From NCBI GenBank assembly GCA_003240735.1, contig QFNE01000003.1, positions 124,001-188,000 on the forward strand: 64,000 nt of DNA. Direction: 5' to 3'. The DNA comes from Paracoccus denitrificans. Lineage in GTDB: Bacteria > Pseudomonadota > Alphaproteobacteria > Rhodobacterales > Rhodobacteraceae. Shown piece by piece: positions 33,901 to 41,553 of the stretch. The position numbers and the translations under genes are program-made. Each line of letters begins with the position of its first letter. Within the stretch, counting starts at the first letter, position 1. The notes beneath the pieces are model-generated. The model searched no databases and was not told the DNA's origin. It saw only the letters and a program-made list of their open reading frames with translations.

Positions 33901-34119
33901 GGCAAGGACAAGATTGTCAGTGAGAAGGATCTGAAGAAGTTCGCGGGCGACACCAGTCGAGGTGACGAAGAGCGGGCTGCAGCTCAGTTCTTGCTGGACG
34001 AACGTGCTTTCTTCAATGCGCTCGACGGCATGGATGACAGCGGGAAGCTGGATGGCAAAATCAGCACGGACGATCTGCGCAAATGGTTCACAAATGCAAA
34101 CGTCAACCTGAGCGTTTGA
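30988..34119 (+). CDS. Large HrpF/NopX-like T3SS translocator candidate
   Basis: The 1043-residue protein has no Sec signal. It has a polar N-terminal half rich in Lys and Asp, hydrophobic helices typical of pore-forming translocators (SGLLGSAAGMMSLMSGIAGM; VLGSGLDVVGGVMDLVTG; FAGPALGVIGGVLGVVGGIISGLII) and two C-terminal repeats of 83 residues. Translocon proteins of the HrpF/NopX/PopF group combine hydrophobic segments with such repeats, but this one is longer than the usual 600-800. Start ATG 30988 (MSLAIDNAQ) is chosen as the first good start; the ribosome site is weak. I infer a role in pore formation in a host membrane. Confidence 0.65.
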   Translation: MSLAIDNAQTAQRNNNDSSADLTRAAKLTDEAVKGNDKAKDEKAAQSGPTDNLKEVPEIETSLPNVKVSGTDNGQGGEKTVTEQATAEMFDAIKKDIDDKKLSEDSPEAKLMRAFQAKSAVDDGYDLHGYVELKESGGSTYRESDIDPTKLNSSDVKELVDSDKLDKQIIDLMGDEAITKRYQQSLTDTVDKLPKDTVNDLKEKVESALFLDGDTKEPNSNFEKNIIALYDKGDDASREKAGKLIDSHFETLKILDPEAHATRRQQLNTVLMTHEIDSKMADPSLVSDSEKAASVQDTISAIKSGVNGALNAGKFGTMTDDQIRSLKTDLEVFQEKIKGLDKSDVANIFDALTQSGNETTQAGLVDKIDKHVGDLKAKNAEGYNSFKKVAAGMQSSGLLGSAAGMMSLMSGIAGMTRGDMTSTEKMAVARDFIGAASQTKDFATFGLTITNHLTNTFGSTGDQKPSEMKAWSQASQWLGLDGDNFPDIWKPSPDVSSGGVTPDNASDASFHTAATHFSADQVATASDNLELHALDANGNTVQDGGNMPSQSVLEEMGKGTGGSGLDKDTAVKAGKAFSRFVLGSGLDVVGGVMDLVTGAQKLKDADTELEKAGAGIGITNGALTTAFGLNSAISMVAPKSASLSGALSQISGIANASRVLGVVTRFAGPALGVIGGVLGVVGGIISGLIIHNKMQKVTDEQGQFFKDLARDGVTKDDWGDKLEYARYASYMYGGRDSPDDKSLFEFQKDEWDHFKDADAKDGSSLNRLAPYLHKDSDFSKQNLFEKFMNGQTTSQIGRYETKTDDARPWSDTHMDAGAPSEGTTTAYFEQKVAAEFNSTWYDERSDELSEVLRNWDSWNGSDKIVSAKDLTDVMNDTSRSDQERAAAKFLLEDVKFRDAVDGVGSGGKPDGKISNSDLNSWLSAIGKGGINEAQSQAATQALDESANGDEGFYGANRENIDRVAEHWDDWNGKDKIVSEKDLKKFAGDTSRGDEERAAAQFLLDERAFFNALDGMDDSGKLDGKISTDDLRKWFTNANVNLSV
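33508..34092 (+). repeat. Two 83-residue repeats with EF-hand-like DGKIS loops
   Basis: Repeat 1 (33508-33756) and repeat 2 (33844-34092) are 249 bases each. Both encode W-D-x-WNG-x-DKIVS-x-KDL, then DTSR-x-D-x-ERAAA-x-FLL, then DG-x4-GK-x-DGKIS-x-x-DL. The Asp-Gly-Lys-Ile-Ser loops look like calcium- or helix-capping EF-hand remnants. Confidence 0.85.
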
Positions 34120-34284
34120 TCGCCCAGCGTATCGCCTCATTCTGGACAGCGTCTTCGTCCCCAGCGCCGTGATGGCATAGACCGCTTTGATAGATCGGAC
34201 GACTGGCATGGAACCGGTGGCCCGCCCGCGGCCTTGGGGATGACACGACCGGCCTGTCAGGGGCGTCAGGCCAAGGAGACGCAG

Positions 34285-35391
34285 TTGATTACCTTCCAGA
34301 ACGTCCGCAAGGAATACCCCGGCGGGACGGTTGCCGTCCGCGACCTGTCGCTGACGGCTCCCACCGGCAAGCTGACGGTGCTGGTCGGACCATCGGGCTG
34401 CGGCAAGACCACGTCGCTGCGGATGGTCAATCGGCTGATCGCGCCCACATCCGGCAAGATCACGCTGGACGGAGAACCGACCGACCAGATGGATGCAGCC
34501 CTGCTGCGTCGGCGCATTGGGTATGTGATCCAGCACGCAGGCCTTTTCCCGCATCTGACGATCGTCCAGAATATCGCGACCACCGCGCGTCTGAACGGGG
34601 TGACAAAGGCCGCCGCCCTGTCGCGGGCGCATGATCTGATGGACCGGGTCGGCCTGTCGCAGGAACTGGCCGACCGCTATCCGTGGCAGCTGTCGGGGGG
34701 CCAGCAGCAGCGCGTGGGCGTCGCACGTGCCCTGGCGTCCGATCCCCAGTTTCTGCTGATGGACGAGCCGTTCAGCGCGGTCGATCCGGTGGTGCGTGAA
34801 CAGTTGCAGGACGAATTCCTGCGCCTGCAGCGCGATATCGGGAAGACCATCATCATGGTGACGCATGATATCGACGAGGCGATGAAACTGGGCGATCAGG
34901 TCGCCGTTCTGCGGATCGGGGGTGATCTGGCGCAGATCGGTACGCCGCAGGATCTGCTGTCGCGTCCGGCGGATGACTTTGTGTCGAACTTCATCGGGCG
35001 CGACCGCGGCTATCGCCAGTTGGGCTTTGCGCCCGTGGACCGCTCGATCCCGCTGTCGGCGGAACCGACGGGGCGGCTGGGGATGGCGCCGGCGGCACTG
35101 GCAGAGTTGGCGCAGGATGACTGGCTGCTGATCGTCGATGACGCGATGACCCCGCTGGGGTGGGCGAACGTGCCCAGATTGACCGCTCCGGTCCGGTCGG
35201 ACGACCTGAACCGCGCAGGCACAATCACTCCGCACGACGGCACGATGCGCCAGTTCCTGGACGCGGCGCTCAGCTCTCCGTCCGGGCGGGGGGTCGTCGT
35301 GGACGACAACGGCGCATTGCAAGGATCGGCGGGGCTGGACGTCGTCAGTGCCATGATTGCGCGCCACCGCGCGGCCGAGGCGGCGCGATGA
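34285..35391 (+). CDS. Quaternary-amine/betaine ABC transporter ATPase (OpuCA/ProV type)
   Basis: The 368-residue protein has Walker A GPSGCGKTT, signature LSGGQQQRVGVARAL and Walker B FLLMDEPFSAVDP, with the glycine-betaine-type extension DPVVREQLQDEFLRLQRDIGKTIIMVTHDIDEAMKLGD. A C-terminal CBS-like region follows (DWLLIVDDAMTPLGW...). The start is TTG 34285: AAGGAG lies 6 nt upstream and the protein then begins LITFQNVRKEYPGG; the ATG at 34234 has no ribosome site. First gene of a four-component importer leading into the lyase gene. From 34120 to 34284 nothing is seen. Confidence 0.9.
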   Translation: MITFQNVRKEYPGGTVAVRDLSLTAPTGKLTVLVGPSGCGKTTSLRMVNRLIAPTSGKITLDGEPTDQMDAALLRRRIGYVIQHAGLFPHLTIVQNIATTARLNGVTKAAALSRAHDLMDRVGLSQELADRYPWQLSGGQQQRVGVARALASDPQFLLMDEPFSAVDPVVREQLQDEFLRLQRDIGKTIIMVTHDIDEAMKLGDQVAVLRIGGDLAQIGTPQDLLSRPADDFVSNFIGRDRGYRQLGFAPVDRSIPLSAEPTGRLGMAPAALAELAQDDWLLIVDDAMTPLGWANVPRLTAPVRSDDLNRAGTITPHDGTMRQFLDAALSSPSGRGVVVDDNGALQGSAGLDVVSAMIARHRAAEAAR

Positions 35392-36029
35392 ACCTTGACT
35401 GGATCATGCGCGAACGGGGCCAGATCGTGGACCTGTTCCTTTGGCACCTGGGACTTTCTGTCATTCCCATCGTGATTGCGCTGGCACTGGCCTTGCCCAT
35501 CGGTTGGGCGGTCAACCGAGCCGGGTGGTTCAAGGGCGTGTCGCTGGGCGTGTTCGGGCTGCTGTTCACGATCCCCTCGCTCGCGCTGTTCGTGCTGCTG
35601 CCGTATGTCATGGGCACGCGCATTCTGGACCCGCTGAACGTGGTGGTCGCACTGACGATCTACTCGTTGGCGCTGCTGGTGCGCACAGTCAGTGACGGGC
35701 TGGATTCGGTGCCCCGCGAAACGCTGCAGGCGGCCAAGGCCATGGGATACCGACCCCTGCACCGCCTGCTGGCGGTGGAACTGCCGCTGGCGGTTCCGGT
35801 GATCGGGGCGGGGTTGCGGGTGGCGGTCGTGTCGAACGTCAGCATCGTCTCGGTCGCGGCACTCACCGGCACACGGCAACTGGGGCTTTTGTTCACCCAA
35901 GGACTGCAACTGCATTTCATGACACCCATCATCGTGGGGATCGTGCTGTCGCTTGCGTTGGCCGGGGTGTTGGACACTCTGATCGTGTGGCTGGTGCGCG
36001 TGATGACACCTTGGGTGCAACGGGCATGA
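35388..36029 (+). CDS. Betaine-type ABC transporter permease 1 (OpuCB-like)
   Basis: The 213-residue protein has five to six membrane segments and the OpuC/ProW-type EAA loop (VPRETLQAAKAMGYRPLHRLLAVELPLAVPVIGAGLRV). ATG 35388 overlaps the ATPase stop. Works with the second permease encoded just downstream. Confidence 0.92.
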   Translation: MNLDWIMRERGQIVDLFLWHLGLSVIPIVIALALALPIGWAVNRAGWFKGVSLGVFGLLFTIPSLALFVLLPYVMGTRILDPLNVVVALTIYSLALLVRTVSDGLDSVPRETLQAAKAMGYRPLHRLLAVELPLAVPVIGAGLRVAVVSNVSIVSVAALTGTRQLGLLFTQGLQLHFMTPIIVGIVLSLALAGVLDTLIVWLVRVMTPWVQRA

Positions 36030-36703
36030 TGTATTTATCTTCATGGCTGCGCGACCCCGCGCATTGGTTGGGCCCGAACGGGGTCTGGATGCTGATCTGG
36101 CAGCACGTGATCTATACCGCGCTGGCCATCGCGCTGGCGGCGGTCATCGCGGTGCCCATCGGTCTGTACGTCGGCCACACCCGGCGAGGCGAGCTGTGGA
36201 TCGCCGGGGCGGCCAACATTCTGCGGGCACTGCCGTCCTTGGGACTGATCGTCCTTCTGGTGATCCTTCTGGGACCGGTCTTTGCGTCCGATCTGGCGTT
36301 CGTGGTGCCTAGTCTTGTGGTGCTGATCCTGCTGGCTGTGCCGCCGATCATGACCGGCGTCTATTCCGGCATTGCCGCGGTCGACCCGGCTGTCGTCGAT
36401 GCGGCGCGGGGAATGGGCTATCGCCCCCTTGGCGTATTGTTTCACGTGGAGCTTCCCGCCGCCTTGCCTCTGATCTTTTCGGGGCTGCGCGGGGCCACGC
36501 TGCAGGTCGTATCCACCGCAACGATTGCCGCCTATGTCTCACTCGGCGGGCTGGGGCGTTTGATCATCGATGGACGTGCCCAGAACGACTATCCCCAGAT
36601 GGCGGCGGGTGCGCTCCTCGTGGGGATCCTCGCGATCCTGACCGACGTTGTGATGACGGGCCTTGCGTGGCTCGTCACTTCGCCCGGGATCACGCGCAGA
36701 TAA
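36026..36703 (+). CDS. Betaine-type ABC transporter permease 2 (OpuCD-like)
   Basis: The 225-residue protein is a paralogue of the preceding permease, with the coupling loop VDAARGMGYRPLGVLFHVELPAALPLIFSGLRGA and an N-terminal Trp-rich stretch (SSWLRDPAHWLGPNGVWMLIWQH). ATGA overlap with the upstream gene (start ATG 36026). Two-permease arrangement as in OpuC and YehYW systems. Confidence 0.92.
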   Translation: MMYLSSWLRDPAHWLGPNGVWMLIWQHVIYTALAIALAAVIAVPIGLYVGHTRRGELWIAGAANILRALPSLGLIVLLVILLGPVFASDLAFVVPSLVVLILLAVPPIMTGVYSGIAAVDPAVVDAARGMGYRPLGVLFHVELPAALPLIFSGLRGATLQVVSTATIAAYVSLGGLGRLIIDGRAQNDYPQMAAGALLVGILAILTDVVMTGLAWLVTSPGITRR

Positions 36704-36754
36704 CGGGGCCGCCCACATGCACGACACGCCGTCCACCCAACAGGAGACCGACAT

Positions 36755-37663
36755 ATGAAACCGATCAAGGCCCTTTTCGCACTGGCCCTTATGGCAGGGA
36801 TCGCCCAGCCGGTTCTGGCCCAGAACGACCCCTTGGCGGGAGGCGACACAGCCCCCGCCCCGGCCGGCACGTTGATCATCGGGTCAGCAGATTTCCCAGA
36901 AAGCCAACTGCTGGCGACGATCTATGAACTGGCGCTGAAGGACGCAGGCGTGCCGGTGCAGACCCGCCTGAACATCGGCAGCCGAGAGGTTTATCTGCCC
37001 GCGTTGCTGGACGGCTCGATCGGGCTGATCCCGGAATATGCAGGCGCGGCGCTGTCCTATCTGGACCGCAGCAGCGACGCGCATTCCCCTTCGGAGGTCA
37101 TTCCGGCGCTGACCGCCGCACTACCTGAAGGTGTGACCCTGTTGGAACCGTCCAACGCGCAAAACGCAGACTCGCTTGTTGTCACCGCGAAGACAGCGAC
37201 AGATGACAATCTCAAGACCATTTCCGATCTGAAGGACTACGCAGGGTCGATGGTTCTAGGCGGGCCACCCGAATGGCAGACCCGCCACGAAGGCGTTGTC
37301 GGCCTGAGGGAAGTCTATGGCCTGGAATTCAAATCGGTCAGGTCATTGGATGCGGGCGGGCCATTGACCCTCTCGGCGCTGCTGAACGGACAAATCCAAG
37401 CGGCCAACCTGTTTTCAACAGATCCCGCACTCGTCAAGAATGGCCTCGTCACGCTTGAGGACGACAAGAACCTGTTCCGCGCCCAGAATATCGTCCCGCT
37501 GATCGCAACATCGGCGGTCACGGACGAGATCACGACGAAGCTGAACGCGATTTCGGCCGCCTTGACGACCGAAGATCTGACCAAGATGAATGCACGTCTG
37601 GCCGATCACGAAAGCTATGAAACGGTCGCGACCGATTTCCTGAAGGAAAAAGGCCTCGACTGA
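36755..37663 (+). CDS. Betaine-type ABC transporter substrate-binding protein (OpuCC-like)
   Basis: The 302-residue protein has a signal peptide (cleavage near VLAQ, residue 23) and an OpuAC-type fold: LIIGSADFPESQLLATIYELAL, GSREVYLPALLDGSIGLIPEYAGAAL, KDYAGSMVLGGPPEWQTRHEGVVGL. GIPEY/IPEY-type segments bind the trimethylammonium group of betaines in this family. The same fold is used by EgtU-type ergothioneine importers. The neighbouring lyase suggests an imidazole betaine ligand, which is inference. Confidence 0.88.
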   Translation: MKPIKALFALALMAGIAQPVLAQNDPLAGGDTAPAPAGTLIIGSADFPESQLLATIYELALKDAGVPVQTRLNIGSREVYLPALLDGSIGLIPEYAGAALSYLDRSSDAHSPSEVIPALTAALPEGVTLLEPSNAQNADSLVVTAKTATDDNLKTISDLKDYAGSMVLGGPPEWQTRHEGVVGLREVYGLEFKSVRSLDAGGPLTLSALLNGQIQAANLFSTDPALVKNGLVTLEDDKNLFRAQNIVPLIATSAVTDEITTKLNAISAALTTEDLTKMNARLADHESYETVATDFLKEKGLD

Positions 37664-37675
37664 TCCAACCACTAG

Positions 37676-37705
37676 GGGTTTGCGCGGGTAGAACCGCGCG
37701 AACCC
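37676..37705 (+). terminator. Stem-loop between binding-protein and lyase genes
   Basis: GGGTTTGCGCGG pairs with CCGCGCGAACCC (one G-U pair) around GTAGAA and is followed by TGTTTGT. It could partly terminate transcription after the transporter genes or stabilise the binding-protein mRNA; the lyase start is only 11 bases downstream. Confidence 0.55.
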
Positions 37706-37715
37706 TGTTTGTCTG

Positions 37716-39254
37716 ATGGCGTGCAAGATGGATGTCATTGAACTCGGGGCGGCCACGACCACCCCCGCGCAGATCGTGGCGATTGCCCAAGGGTCAAAGG
37801 TCACAGCGGACCCGCAGGCCGTCGCTGCTGTCGCCGCCACGTATTCGCTGATCGAAACGATCATCGACCGCAAGCACCCGGTCTATGGCCTGACCACCGG
37901 GGTCGGTGACCTGCAGTCGGAACTGCTGCGCCCCGATCAGGTCGAACTGGCCCAGATGCGTCTGTTGCGCAGTCATGCCAGCGGCGTGGGTCAGCCCCAT
38001 GATGCCTTGGTCGTCCGGGCGATCATGGCCTGCCAGATCCGAAGCCTGCTGATTGGTGTATCTGGCGTATCGCCCGCCGTTGTCGACACGTTGATCCGCA
38101 TGCTGAACCACGGGGTGACGCCCTGGGCACCCTCTGGCGGTTCGGTCGGGTATCTGATCGCAACGGCGCATATCGGGCTGGTGGTCTATGGCCACGGCCG
38201 CGCGTGGTATCGGGATGAGCTGCTGGACGGCGCAGACGCCATGGCGCGTGCGGGCATCACGCCCCCCGCCATTGGCCCACGCGGCGGCCTTGCCCTGATG
38301 AGCGGGACGTATGAGATCACGGCCATCGGCGCCCTTGCGCTTGAACGCACCAAGGCCCTGATCGATCTGGCCGATATCGCGGGCCTGATGGCGTTGGAGG
38401 CCACGCGCGGCAACATCCGCAGCTTTGACCCCCGCGTCCATGCCCTGCGACCGCATCCCGGACAGACGGCCACTGCCGCACGGCTGACGGCGCTGGCGCA
38501 GAACAGCGAAATCTTCGCGGCGTTTCGGGATTACCGCCTGCAGGACGCGTTAAGCCTGCGGTGCATCCCGCAAGTCCACGGCGCAGTCCGCGACACGCTG
38601 GCACATGTGGACCGCGTGCTGACGATCGAAATCAACGCGATCACCGACAACCCGGCCCTCGTGATGGAGGGCGACGAGCTTGTGGCCCTGCCGGGTGGCA
38701 ACGGCCACGGCGCCCCGGTCGCCGCAGTGATGGACTATCTGGCGATTGCCATCTCGACCGCGTCATCGATGTCCCAGGCCCGGTCCGAGCGCCTGACCAG
38801 CGCGCACCTCAGCGGACTGCCAGCGTTTCTTGCGACCGGTACGGCGGCGGATACCGGGTTGATGATCCCACCCTATGTCGCGGCCGCGCTGGCTGCGGAA
38901 AACCGGGCACTGGCGATGCCGATGTCGGTTCACAGCGTGCCCACCTGCGCCGGACAGGAAGACCATGTGTCGATGGGCACCGGCGCGGCGGTGCAGGCCC
39001 GTCAGGCCGCGGACAACCTGACCGACATTCTGGCCATCGAACTTTACTGCGCCGTCCGCGCCCTGTCGTTTCACGCCCCGCTGTTTCCGGCGGTTGGCAC
39101 AGGCGCGATCTTCGATCTCATCACCGCGCTGATCCCGCCCGCCAGCCCCAACCGGGAGGTGCATCAGGACCTGGCCCTGATCCGCGAGGCGATTGTGACC
39201 GGTCGCCTGAAAGACGCGGTGGATCGTGTGATGGGTGGGGTCGCGAGCGCCTGA
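37716..39254 (+). CDS. MIO-less histidine ammonia-lyase homologue (ergothionase-like lyase candidate)
   Basis: The 512-residue protein aligns end to end with HutH, including VYGLTTGVG (Tyr57), RSHASGVG (His87), SLRCIPQVHG (Arg282) and GQEDHVSMG (Glu415). The MIO-forming Ala-Ser-Gly is absent: GSVG is followed directly by YLIATAH instead of ASGDLAPLAH. MIO-contacting positions also differ (NGT to SGT at 196, QDAYSL to QDALSL at 279, GGNFHG to GGNGHG at 330). It should not be an ordinary histidase. Next to a betaine transporter, an MIO-independent elimination of trimethylamine from a histidine betaine, as in ergothionase, is the best inference. ATG 37728 is an alternative start. Confidence 0.8.
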   Translation: MACKMDVIELGAATTTPAQIVAIAQGSKVTADPQAVAAVAATYSLIETIIDRKHPVYGLTTGVGDLQSELLRPDQVELAQMRLLRSHASGVGQPHDALVVRAIMACQIRSLLIGVSGVSPAVVDTLIRMLNHGVTPWAPSGGSVGYLIATAHIGLVVYGHGRAWYRDELLDGADAMARAGITPPAIGPRGGLALMSGTYEITAIGALALERTKALIDLADIAGLMALEATRGNIRSFDPRVHALRPHPGQTATAARLTALAQNSEIFAAFRDYRLQDALSLRCIPQVHGAVRDTLAHVDRVLTIEINAITDNPALVMEGDELVALPGGNGHGAPVAAVMDYLAIAISTASSMSQARSERLTSAHLSGLPAFLATGTAADTGLMIPPYVAAALAAENRALAMPMSVHSVPTCAGQEDHVSMGTGAAVQARQAADNLTDILAIELYCAVRALSFHAPLFPAVGTGAIFDLITALIPPASPNREVHQDLALIREAIVTGRLKDAVDRVMGGVASA

Positions 39255-39258
39255 GCGT

Positions 39259-41553
39259 TTACAGCAGATTCGACGGCAGTCCCCTGAGCACCTGCAGCAT
39301 CTGGTCGTTCACCTTGCGCGCACCGCTGTCGGTATCATGCCCCAACAGGCCGTTCGGGCAGATCCTGTCATCGTCCCAACCCGGGTGGTCTGCGATGGGA
39401 TAGAGGCACACCCCTTCGACGGGGGCACCGCGTTTGCGGGCACGTGCGACTTCGGATGCGACATAGGACAACCATGGGCCGCGCCGTGCACCTTCGGTTC
39501 CCGTTTCGGCCACCATCAGGGAGCGGTCGTACCGGGCCGCGACATCACACAGCAGCGTCGACAGCGGCGTGTACCGTGGGTGATCCATATCGACCGGAGG
39601 GGCCGCGTGGACCCATTGGTTGTTCCAGTAGTAGTTGACTCCGACGATATCCAGCAGTTCCGGCGCGCCGCCCAATTGCGGCCACATGTCACCCCGCAGC
39701 ATCTCGAACGCCTGAAACTGGGATTCGTGGTGTCCTTGCGCCTCTTGCCACGGGCGTCCGGTGGCGGGGTCATGGTGAACGGCGATCATCGGCTCGGCGG
39801 CGATGAAGCGCGCACGAGGATCGATGGCGCGCAGTTCGACCGTCGCGGCGATCGCGGCGCGGACAAGCTGGCATTTCAGCTCGAACCCGCGACCCGCCGC
39901 AAACGGGTTCAGATACCCCGCATCACCGCCGCCCCATCCGAAAAAGCTGATCTCATTGACCGGACACCAGAACGGCACAGCATCGGTCGTATCGCGGTGC
40001 AACTGTCCCATGGCTTTGGCAAACGCGGCAAACCGGTTGACGAAGTCAGGACGCCAGATGTCCAGCCCGTCCGGCCAGCCATAATGCAGCAGGTCCCAGA
40101 TGACCTGCGTGTTGGTCTGCCGTGCGGCGTCGAATGCCGAAGCAGCTGTCGAAAGATCATAGCCCCCGCCGCCCTGGTCGATCAGGTGCCACCGCACGCC
40201 GTCGCGGCATGCGCGGATGCCAATGTCCTGCAACTGTCGATAATCACGGACGGCGAAACGATCGTGCCCTGTCGCGTCAATCATATCCAGCCGCTTGCCG
40301 GACGCCAACCTGTGGGTCGAACACTCCCACCCGCCCAACCAGAAACTGGCGAACGTCGACGGGGCGGGCGCGGGCAAGCGCGCGGTCAGAACATCGTCGA
40401 TCAGCGTCTGCCACTGGGGGACGACCACGTCGGCGGAGTAGGTGCGGACGACATGGTCGCGCAATGAGGCACCAAGGCGGGTGCGAAGCGCCGGATCTCG
40501 GATCAGACGCACCATGGCGGCAGCGACAGCCGAAGGCGTCTCATGCGGAACCAGCAGACCAGATACTTTGTCGGTGATCTGCTGGATCGCCCCGTTGTCC
40601 GGTGTGGCAATGACGGGAAGCCCGGCGGCACCGGCCTCGGCAATGACATGGGGCATCCCTTCGCCTTGCGAAAGCCAGCAGAAGACATCCATCCCGGCCA
40701 GCAGACGCGGAACGTCCTTTCGGTCGCCGGTCCAGGTGATGCGGCCGCCAAGACCCAGTTCGACGGCAAGTGCGTGCAGCTCGTGCTGATAGTCGGGCAT
40801 GAACGCGTCCGGACCACCGATAGCGATGAATCGCGCGAATGAACTTTCCTTTGCCACAATGGCCGCCGCGCGGACGAAATCTTCGACCCGCTTCTTGCGA
40901 TCCAGTCGGCCGACCCAGCCGATCAGCACCTGATCGTCAGCGATGCCGAACTCCGCGCGGACATCTGCACGGTCGGCGGGGTCAAACTCGGCCAGATCGA
41001 CCATCGAGGGGATCTCGACCGCATCATCGGGACGATCAGGCATCCGCGATGCCGCCGCCGCACGGATCGTGTCGCAGACACCGATATACCGCGCGGTCAG
41101 ATGCTTCGGACCGGCCAACGCCTCGCTGACCAGACCGCCATGTTCGATCAGGGGCGGTCGCAGGTGCATCCGTTCCAGCGCCGGATAGATGTCGGCCACG
41201 TTCTGGCACGACACGACAACATCGGCGCGCGACAGCTTGCGACGCAGATAGTCGACCGTGTCATCGAACCCCAATTGGTACGGCGTCGTGTCGACGTCGA
41301 CCCCCAGATCGCGCAGCTGCTGATGGCTTTGATCGGGCATGCCCTCCTTGCGGAAGCACACGATCACATCGATCTTGTATCGATCCCGGGGCAGGTTCTT
41401 CGCCAACAGGCGAACCTCGGTTTCCTCCCCTCCGACGACGAGCCAGGCGAAGACGAAGACGATGCGGATCAACCCGGCGTCCGGGTGGGGGTCGGGAAAC
41501 GTCTGGGGCGGGACAAATCCCCAGACGGGTTTTTCAGGGTCATCACCGCTCAT
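39259..41553 (-). CDS. Fusion: GT4 glycosyltransferase plus GH1-like glycosidase domain
   Basis: The 764-residue protein has an N-terminal GT4-type glycosyltransferase (about residues 25-395; GWVGRLDRKKRVEDFVRAA, CWLSQGEGMPHVIAEAGAAGLPVIAT) and, from about residue 400, a TIM-barrel glycosidase of the GH1/clan A type (FASFWLGGWECSTHRL...PVNEISFFGWGGG with the acid/base Glu, and LMVAETGTEG with the nucleophile Glu). Both catalytic glutamates appear retained. It is the last gene of the minus-strand glycan operon and overlaps the dehydrogenase gene (ATGA). Either a bifunctional enzyme or a lectin-like use of the barrel is possible. Confidence 0.8.
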   Translation of the reverse strand: MSGDDPEKPVWGFVPPQTFPDPHPDAGLIRIVFVFAWLVVGGEETEVRLLAKNLPRDRYKIDVIVCFRKEGMPDQSHQQLRDLGVDVDTTPYQLGFDDTVDYLRRKLSRADVVVSCQNVADIYPALERMHLRPPLIEHGGLVSEALAGPKHLTARYIGVCDTIRAAAASRMPDRPDDAVEIPSMVDLAEFDPADRADVRAEFGIADDQVLIGWVGRLDRKKRVEDFVRAAAIVAKESSFARFIAIGGPDAFMPDYQHELHALAVELGLGGRITWTGDRKDVPRLLAGMDVFCWLSQGEGMPHVIAEAGAAGLPVIATPDNGAIQQITDKVSGLLVPHETPSAVAAAMVRLIRDPALRTRLGASLRDHVVRTYSADVVVPQWQTLIDDVLTARLPAPAPSTFASFWLGGWECSTHRLASGKRLDMIDATGHDRFAVRDYRQLQDIGIRACRDGVRWHLIDQGGGGYDLSTAASAFDAARQTNTQVIWDLLHYGWPDGLDIWRPDFVNRFAAFAKAMGQLHRDTTDAVPFWCPVNEISFFGWGGGDAGYLNPFAAGRGFELKCQLVRAAIAATVELRAIDPRARFIAAEPMIAVHHDPATGRPWQEAQGHHESQFQAFEMLRGDMWPQLGGAPELLDIVGVNYYWNNQWVHAAPPVDMDHPRYTPLSTLLCDVAARYDRSLMVAETGTEGARRGPWLSYVASEVARARKRGAPVEGVCLYPIADHPGWDDDRICPNGLLGHDTDSGARKVNDQMLQVLRGLPSNLL

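Noticed and set aside
37716..39254. Annotation as ordinary histidine ammonia-lyase HutH
   Set aside because: The MIO-forming triad and the residues around it are missing and no hut genes are adjacent.
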